Shown here one piece after another: positions 43,469 to 48,754 of a stretch of 48,754 nt of DNA. The notes beneath the pieces were generated by a model. It did no database searches. It worked only from the letters and a program-made list of their open reading frames with translations, and had not been told where the DNA came from. This DNA is from Candidatus Binatia bacterium. Its GTDB lineage: Bacteria > Desulfobacterota > Binatia > HRBIN30. The position numbers and the translations under genes are program-made. The stretch lies in NCBI GenBank assembly GCA_023150935.1, contig JAKLJW010000038.1, positions 1 to 48,754 of the forward strand, given 5' to 3'. How positions within the stretch are numbered: position 1 is the stretch's first letter; every line of letters begins with the position of its first letter.

Positions 43469-44929
43469 ATGCCGCTGATTCTTGCCATCGACGAGGGGAC
43501 CACGGGCGTTCGCGCCCATGTCATCGACGAATCGAGCACCGTGCGCGGGGCGGCGTACCGCGAGTTGACGCCGCTCTATCCGATGGCCGGTTGGGTGGAG
43601 TTGGATCCCGAGGCCATCTGGGATGCGACACGCACCGTATGCGCGGCGGCCCTGGCGGCAGCCGGGGCCCGACCCGCCGACCTCGCGGCCATCGGTATCT
43701 GCAATCAGCGCGCGACGACGATCGTGTGGGAGCGGAAGTCGGGTCGGCCCGTGTATCCCGCGATCGTCTGGCACGACACGCGCACGGCGGACCGTGTGCC
43801 GGACTTGCTCGCTCGGGGGGTGTTCACCAACGCCATGGCGTCGGCGACGAAGCTCGAGTGGATACTTGCCACCATTCCACACGGGCCGGAACGCGCCGAA
43901 CGTGGCGAACTCTGCTTCGGCACGGTCGACACGTGGCTCGTCTGGAAGCTGACCGGTGGTGCGGCGCACGTTACCGACAGTTCCAACGCTTCGTGCACGA
44001 CGCTCTTCGATCCGCTTCAGGGCGTATGGGACGCAAGCATCCTGGCGGCGCTGCGGGTGCCGCCGGCGATTCTGCCCGAGGTGCGTGCGAGCAGCGAGGT
44101 GTACGCCATCGCGGCGAAGGACGCCATCGGGGCGTCGTGTCCGGTCGCCGGCATGGCCGGCGACCAGCAAGCGGCGATGTTCGGCGAACTCGGCGTCGAT
44201 CGCGGTGCCGTGAAGATCACCTTCGGCACGTCGGCCATGGCCGACGTCAACACCGGCGAGTACCCGGTGCTCTCGATGCGCGGGGCTTACCCGCTGGTGC
44301 TGTGGCAGCTCGGTGGGCGGCGCACCTATTGTCTCGAAGGGACAGCGATCAGTGCGGGCGCAGCCGTGCAATGGCTGCGCGACGGCCTCGGCATTATCGA
44401 GCGCATCGACGACAGCGGGCCGTTGGCGTTCGGCGTCGCCGACAGCGGCGGGGCGTGGGCGGTGCCGGCGTTTCAAGGGCTGGGAACGCCGCACATGGAT
44501 CCCGGCGCGCGGGCAGTGATCGGTGGCCTGTCGCGGGCGACGACGCGCGCCCACGTCGTACGCGCCGTGCTCGAGGGGATCGTGTACCGCAGCCGCGAGG
44601 TGCTGGAGACCTTGTTCGAAGATGCAGCAGTGCCGGCGCCGGAGCGGTTGCGGGTCGACGGCGGAGCAGCCAGCAACGACTTCCTGTTGCAGCACCTGGC
44701 GGACGTGCTGGGAGTCGCCGTCGAGCGGCCGCAATCGGTACAGGCATCGGCCCTCGGCGCCGCCTATCTGGCAGGTTTGGCCACGGGCATTTGGCGAAGC
44801 CTCGACGACGTCGCCCACGCCTGGCGTTCCGGCCGCATCTTCGAACCGGAGTGGAGTGCCGACCGCCGCGACGCTACGTTCCGCGCCTGGCAAAAGACCA
44901 TCGCCGCAGCGCGAGAACGAGTGTTCTGA
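43469..44929 (+). CDS. FGGY-family kinase resembling glycerol kinase
   Basis: A 486-residue sugar/polyol kinase of the FGGY fold, with IDEGTTGVRA at the N-terminus, GTVDTWLVWKLTGG, SEVYAIAAKD, AGDQQAAMFGE (catalytic Asp), QGLGTPHMDPGARAV and VDGGAASNDFLLQHLADVLG. It is nearest to GlpK overall. From my recollection of the E. coli enzyme, three glycerol-pocket residues differ: NQRETT is NQRATT (Glu to Ala), and two aromatic positions (Tyr135 and Phe270 in E. coli) are Met. Arg83, Trp103 and Asp245 are kept. The partner GlpD site is intact, so the product may still be a glycerol-type phosphate. The gene symbol is left open. Confidence 0.8.
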   Translation: MPLILAIDEGTTGVRAHVIDESSTVRGAAYRELTPLYPMAGWVELDPEAIWDATRTVCAAALAAAGARPADLAAIGICNQRATTIVWERKSGRPVYPAIVWHDTRTADRVPDLLARGVFTNAMASATKLEWILATIPHGPERAERGELCFGTVDTWLVWKLTGGAAHVTDSSNASCTTLFDPLQGVWDASILAALRVPPAILPEVRASSEVYAIAAKDAIGASCPVAGMAGDQQAAMFGELGVDRGAVKITFGTSAMADVNTGEYPVLSMRGAYPLVLWQLGGRRTYCLEGTAISAGAAVQWLRDGLGIIERIDDSGPLAFGVADSGGAWAVPAFQGLGTPHMDPGARAVIGGLSRATTRAHVVRAVLEGIVYRSREVLETLFEDAAVPAPERLRVDGGAASNDFLLQHLADVLGVAVERPQSVQASALGAAYLAGLATGIWRSLDDVAHAWRSGRIFEPEWSADRRDATFRAWQKTIAAARERVF

Positions 44930-45058
44930 CTTACGATTTCCCAGTTTGTGCGCCGTGCGAAGAAATCAGATGGGGGAGAGCGAGGCTCCATGCTCGACGC
45001 GTCGGTGCTTGCCTCCTCCGGCTTGAGGTGAAAGCATCGGACCGGTCCGGAGTTGATA

Positions 45059-47827
45059 GTGGACGTCCATTTGCGCGGCTTGCGCAGTGTGCCGCTGCGG
45101 GCACCGCGCCTCACCCTCGCGGCGGTACTGGCGCTGACCGTGCCGCTGGTGTGGCAGGCCCGCAACCTGCGCATCGAAGGCGCGGTCGCCGATCTCCTGC
45201 CCGCACGGCACGCCGACCGCGCGTACTACGACGAAGTCCGTCGCGTCTTCGGCAGCGACGAAGCCACCCTGGTGGGGGTGTTTGCGAGCGACGTTTTCGC
45301 GCCGCCCGTACTGGCAGCGATCGATCGGGTTTCGACGCGTCTCGCCGCCATTGACGGCGTGCGCGACGTCGTCAGTCTGACCACGGCCCGCGGCGTCGAC
45401 AGCGACGAACTCGGTTTACGCGTGGGCAAGCTCATGCGGGTGCTGCCCGACACCCCCGAGGCGGCGGCGGCGTTTCGGCGGACCATGCTCGACAACCGGC
45501 TTTACGCGGGCTCCATGGTCACCGGCGACGGGACGGCGACCGGGATCCTCGTACTGTACAACGTCATGGACGAAGCCGAGTTCGCGCGGCGGCAGATGGA
45601 CAGCCAGGTGCGAGCCGCAGTGGCCGAGCTCGACGGCATCGCGGGCGTTGCGGTCACCGGCCTGCAGACTCTCAAGGTGCGCGGTACGCAGGCCATGCAG
45701 CACGATTTGCGACGCCTGCTGCCGCTGGCTCTGGCCGTCGTGACGCTGGTTCTCGTATGGGCATTTCGCACCCGGCGCGGCGTGCTGCTGACCTTATCGG
45801 CCGCGCTCCTCGGCGGCGCCTGGACCGGCGGGGCAATGGCCGTGGTCGGAGTCCCCCTCAACATCGGCACGGTCGTCCTGCCTCCTCTCGTCGTTGCCAT
45901 CGGCGTGACCTACGCGATCCATCTCGTGAGCCGTTACTACCAGGAAGCGCGCCCCGGACGAGCGCCCCGAGAGGCGATCGGCGTGGCGGTCGAGGCGGTG
46001 GCCTTACCGCTCGGCATCGCGGCCCTGACAACCATCCTCGGCTTCGGCATCCTCGCCATCAGTCGGATCGACGCGATCCGGGGCCTCGGGATCAGCGCCG
46101 CACTCGGCGTGGGCTTCGCGCTGGTCGCAACCTTCGCCTTTATTCCCGCCGTGCTCATGCTGATGCCGCAACTGCGCGAGCGGCCGGTCACCCATCACCG
46201 TTGGACCGTCCTGGTACTCGACTGGTGCGGGCGAGTGGCCTTGGCGCATCGGCGCCTGGTCATCGGCGTCACGGCAATCGTCGGGTTGGTGGCAGTGGGC
46301 GGCGCTGCGCGGGTGCGGGTCGAAACCGACTATCTGACCTTCTTCGGCCCGCAGAGCCGCGTTCGCCTCGACCACGAGCGCATCGCCGCGGCGCTTGGCG
46401 GCACGCAGCCAATCTTCCTGGTAATCGACGGCCGCGAACCGAACAGTCTGCGCCGACTCGAAACTCTGCAAGCGCTGATTGGTTTGCAGGCATTCGTCCG
46501 TGACCAGCCCGGCGTCGACAGTGTCGTGTCGCCGGTTGACTTCGTTGCCCTGACCCAGAGCGTGCTCAATCCCGACGGCCCGGGGCCGCTGCCGGCCACG
46601 CAGGCGGAACTCGAACAACTGCTCGTTTTCCTCGACCCGGAGGATGTTCGTTACGTCCTCGATGAAGACGGGTCGCGCGCCAACATGATCGTGCGGACCC
46701 GACTATCGCGTTCTGCCGACGTTGCCGACTTCGTGCGGACCGTGGAGGTGGAGGCCCGCCGCCGTCTCGCCGGCGATGTGAAAGTTCGCGCCACGGGTGT
46801 CGTCCCTCTGCTGAGTCGCTCGGCCGACGAACTGGCCCGCGCCGAATTGACCGGGCTGACGCAGATGCTCGCCACGCTGCTCGTCCTGATGTCCTTTCTG
46901 TATCTATCTCTGCGCGGCGGCCTCTTGTCGTTGATACCGAACGTCTTCCCGGTGCTCGTTCTCTTCGGCGGTCTCGGCTGGTACGGCCTGCCGATCAACG
47001 TCACGACGAGCATGATCGCCCTGATCGCCATCGCGGTAACGCTGGCCGACACGACACACTATCTGAGCGCGTTGAACGCCGAACTCCGCCGCGCCGGGAC
47101 AGAAGAGGGAGCGCTGCCGAGTGTCGCGCGCGCAGTCGGGCGCCCGATCATGTTCTCGTCGATCGCACTCACCGCGGGATTCCTCGTTCTGGGGTTTGCG
47201 AGCTTCGAACCGATCCGTCAGTTCGGGATCCTGGCCGGGTTTGCAATGCTGCTGGCGCTGGCGGCGGATCTGCTGCTGACGCCCGCGCTGGCGACGTCGG
47301 CGCGGGTGGTGACGCTCTGGGATCTCCTGCGGATGCGTCTCGGTCCCGCCCCGCACATGGAAATCCCACTGTTCGACGGGTTGCGTCCCTTTCAGGCGAA
47401 GCTCGTTGTGCTCATGGGTCAGCTCGCGACGGTATCGGCCGGCACTCGAATCACCCGCCGTGGCGAGATGAAGCGCGAACTCTACGTCCTCCTGCGCGGT
47501 CGCGCCGCCGTCCGGGCCCATGAAGGAGAACCGGTCATTCGCTATCTCGGTCGCGGCGACGTCGTCGGTGAGATGGGATTGGTGCGCGACCAGCCGCGGT
47601 CGGCGGATGTCACCGCCGTCGAGCCCACGGACTATCTGGTGCTCGATGCGACGTTCCTCCGCCGGATTCGGCGCCGTTACCCGCATCTCGCCGCCTCGCT
47701 GTTGCTTAACCTGGCCCGCATCCTCAGCGATCGGCTGGAGAACACCACCGAGCAACTGACCGCGCAGCCGGCAGCGGCCGCGGGGAGCGCCGAGCCGGGA
47801 TTGCGCGGCGCGGAACCGATTCGGTAA
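45059..47827 (+). CDS. RND-superfamily transporter with C-terminal cyclic-nucleotide-binding domain
   Basis: A 922-residue HAE3/MMPL-type transporter. An N-terminal membrane segment and periplasmic loop are followed by a six-helix block (about 225-380), a second periplasmic loop (about 410-600) and a second block (about 605-780). A soluble C-terminal domain (about 795-910) is a cNMP-binding fold: IPLFDGLRPFQAKL, YVLLRGRAAVRAHEGE, and GEMGLVRDQPRSADVTA with the Glu and Arg that contact a cyclic nucleotide. Such transporters move lipids or hydrophobic compounds. GTG at 45059 has GGAG six bases ahead and is preferred to the TTG at 45053. A LolA-like gene follows. Confidence 0.88.
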   Translation: MDVHLRGLRSVPLRAPRLTLAAVLALTVPLVWQARNLRIEGAVADLLPARHADRAYYDEVRRVFGSDEATLVGVFASDVFAPPVLAAIDRVSTRLAAIDGVRDVVSLTTARGVDSDELGLRVGKLMRVLPDTPEAAAAFRRTMLDNRLYAGSMVTGDGTATGILVLYNVMDEAEFARRQMDSQVRAAVAELDGIAGVAVTGLQTLKVRGTQAMQHDLRRLLPLALAVVTLVLVWAFRTRRGVLLTLSAALLGGAWTGGAMAVVGVPLNIGTVVLPPLVVAIGVTYAIHLVSRYYQEARPGRAPREAIGVAVEAVALPLGIAALTTILGFGILAISRIDAIRGLGISAALGVGFALVATFAFIPAVLMLMPQLRERPVTHHRWTVLVLDWCGRVALAHRRLVIGVTAIVGLVAVGGAARVRVETDYLTFFGPQSRVRLDHERIAAALGGTQPIFLVIDGREPNSLRRLETLQALIGLQAFVRDQPGVDSVVSPVDFVALTQSVLNPDGPGPLPATQAELEQLLVFLDPEDVRYVLDEDGSRANMIVRTRLSRSADVADFVRTVEVEARRRLAGDVKVRATGVVPLLSRSADELARAELTGLTQMLATLLVLMSFLYLSLRGGLLSLIPNVFPVLVLFGGLGWYGLPINVTTSMIALIAIAVTLADTTHYLSALNAELRRAGTEEGALPSVARAVGRPIMFSSIALTAGFLVLGFASFEPIRQFGILAGFAMLLALAADLLLTPALATSARVVTLWDLLRMRLGPAPHMEIPLFDGLRPFQAKLVVLMGQLATVSAGTRITRRGEMKRELYVLLRGRAAVRAHEGEPVIRYLGRGDVVGEMGLVRDQPRSADVTAVEPTDYLVLDATFLRRIRRRYPHLAASLLLNLARILSDRLENTTEQLTAQPAAAAGSAEPGLRGAEPIR

Positions 47828-47909
47828 CCTCCCGCATGCGCTTGGTCTTTCCGGACAAATCGGCTAAGCGGGAGATCGCTTTACGACAACAAGGGAGGAA
47901 GAGCTGACC

Positions 47910-48683
47910 ATGGCGATCAAGCTGAAGTGCGGCGCGGCAGCGTTGTGCGCGATGACGGTTACGGTACTGGCGGCGGGACGACCGGCGGCGGCCCAGGACG
48001 TAGACGCTCGCGAACTCGTCAAGCGGGTCATGGAGGCATTGCCCAAAGCCTCGTTCAAATCCAAGGTCAACCTCACCACCCCCTCGGGGCCGCGTCTCCT
48101 CGAACTCGATCACAAGTTCGTCGACGGGGCCCGCGCCAGCTACCTCGAGCTGCTGGCGCCGGAACAGTTGAAAGGCATTCGCTTCCTGTTCGTCGAGCGG
48201 CTGAACGCGCCTTCCGAGCAGTACATGAAGGTGGCGGCCGCCAAGACCATCGTGCGGGTCGCCAACGAGGTGCGCAAGCAACCGTTCCTCAACTCGACCT
48301 TCTACATCGCCGACCTGATCGAACCGGCGCTCGACGACTCGACCTACAAGTACGTCGGCGAGGAGAACCTGCTCGGGCGCCGCTGCATGCTGGTCGAAGC
48401 GACGCCGAAGGACCCCGAAAAGGCCATTTACGGAAAGACCGTCCTCGCGCTCGATCCGAAGGACCTGCTGGCTTTGCGCCGCCAGTTCTACGACCACAAG
48501 GGGAAGATCCTGAAGGTCTGGACGGTGGAGACCGTCGAGAAGATCGACGGCATCTGGACCTTGAAGCAACAGCGGATGACGAACACTCAGACCGAGGAGC
48601 AGTCGCGGATCGACGTGCAGGAGATCAAGTACAACGTCGAGCTGCCCGATTCGATGTTCGTACCTAAGTACCTGCTGCACTAA
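47910..48683 (+). CDS. Outer-membrane lipoprotein-sorting (LolA-like) periplasmic protein
   Basis: A 257-residue exported protein with a signal peptide (about 1-28, ending AAGRPAAAQ). The mature part matches LolA-like sorting proteins: LVKRVMEALPKASFKSKV, GARASYLELLAPEQLKGIRFLF, DLIEPALDDSTYKYVGEENLLG and KTVLALDPKDLLALRRQFYD. These proteins are typically encoded next to RND transporters and probably bind lipid in the periplasm. GGGAGGA lies before the ATG at 47910. It is 82 bases after the RND gene and codirectional. It is distinct from the true LolA at 16942-17601. Confidence 0.85.
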   Translation: MAIKLKCGAAALCAMTVTVLAAGRPAAAQDVDARELVKRVMEALPKASFKSKVNLTTPSGPRLLELDHKFVDGARASYLELLAPEQLKGIRFLFVERLNAPSEQYMKVAAAKTIVRVANEVRKQPFLNSTFYIADLIEPALDDSTYKYVGEENLLGRRCMLVEATPKDPEKAIYGKTVLALDPKDLLALRRQFYDHKGKILKVWTVETVEKIDGIWTLKQQRMTNTQTEEQSRIDVQEIKYNVELPDSMFVPKYLLH

Positions 48684-48754
48684 GTACTCCGGTTCATTAG
48701 TCCGGCGACGTATTCCGTTCGTCCCGAGTAGCGCCATCTTTTCGGCGGCGTATC

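Noticed and set aside
47910..48683. Naming this gene lolA
   Set aside because: It belongs to the RND-associated sorting-protein group; the true LolA is at 16942-17601 beside ftsK.

Overview
The window is GC-rich, densely coded DNA from a Gram-negative bacterium. It carries outer-membrane lipoprotein machinery (LolA and a LolA-like protein), hopanoid-associated genes, an NtrC-type sigma-54 activator, RNase J and an FtsK translocase. A secreted protein pairs EF-hand/dockerin-like repeats with a Pro/Thr/Ala linker, and another secreted protein is rich in Cys/Asp repeats. That mix suits deltaproteobacterial-grade lineages such as Myxococcota or Candidatus Binatia; I infer this from gene content and no marker gene proves it. 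A glycyl radical enzyme points to at least occasional anaerobiosis. I see no rRNA, tRNA or CRISPR.

Layout. 1-336: a short tandem repeat and no gene. 337-4795 (-): a translationally coupled operon of a glycyl radical enzyme, its radical-SAM activase and a flavin-type split-barrel protein. 4881-9849 (+): a PIN-toxin fragment, a Phd/VapC-like toxin-antitoxin pair, an OLD-family nuclease and a family B DNA polymerase. 9850-10327: a MITE-like inverted repeat. 10328-12951 (-): an aminotransferase fused to a degenerate MurF-like domain, plus a histidine phosphatase. 13641-15531 (-): an NtrC-family regulator with a CBS-domain protein. 15910-16368 (+): an unknown protein. 16443-21509 (-): RNase J, FtsK, LolA and YajQ in one transcription unit. 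21715-24053: two secreted proteins. 24216-30775 (+): cold shock protein, metallophosphoesterase, FAD oxidoreductase, a small unknown, MutS2 and Mrp. 30847-32506 (-): L-2-hydroxyglutarate oxidase and a zinc-ribbon/CarD-like protein. 32744-33647: a REP-associated transposase (RAYT) module whose REP palindromes also lie inside the transposase gene. 33624-41428 (-): a seven-gene operon that looks like a lipid head-group pathway. 41721-48683 (+): a GlpD-like dehydrogenase, a GlpK-like kinase with altered pocket residues, an RND transporter with a C-terminal cyclic-nucleotide-binding domain, and a LolA-like periplasmic protein.

The most interesting candidate system is the 33624-41428 operon. A HAD hydrolase, a sugar-type nucleotidyltransferase, an ATP-grasp enzyme, a class III aminotransferase and a Gfo/Idh dehydrogenase are joined by 4-base overlaps or a 1-base gap. 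They feed a gene fusing a nucleotidyltransferase-like domain, a CDP-alcohol phosphatidyltransferase and an HpnL-like membrane domain, followed by an HpnK-type deacetylase. Read together, the genes could make, activate, attach and move an amino-polyol (cyclitol or sugar) lipid head group. The product is not identified. The RND plus LolA-like pair close by could serve lipid traffic to the outer membrane.
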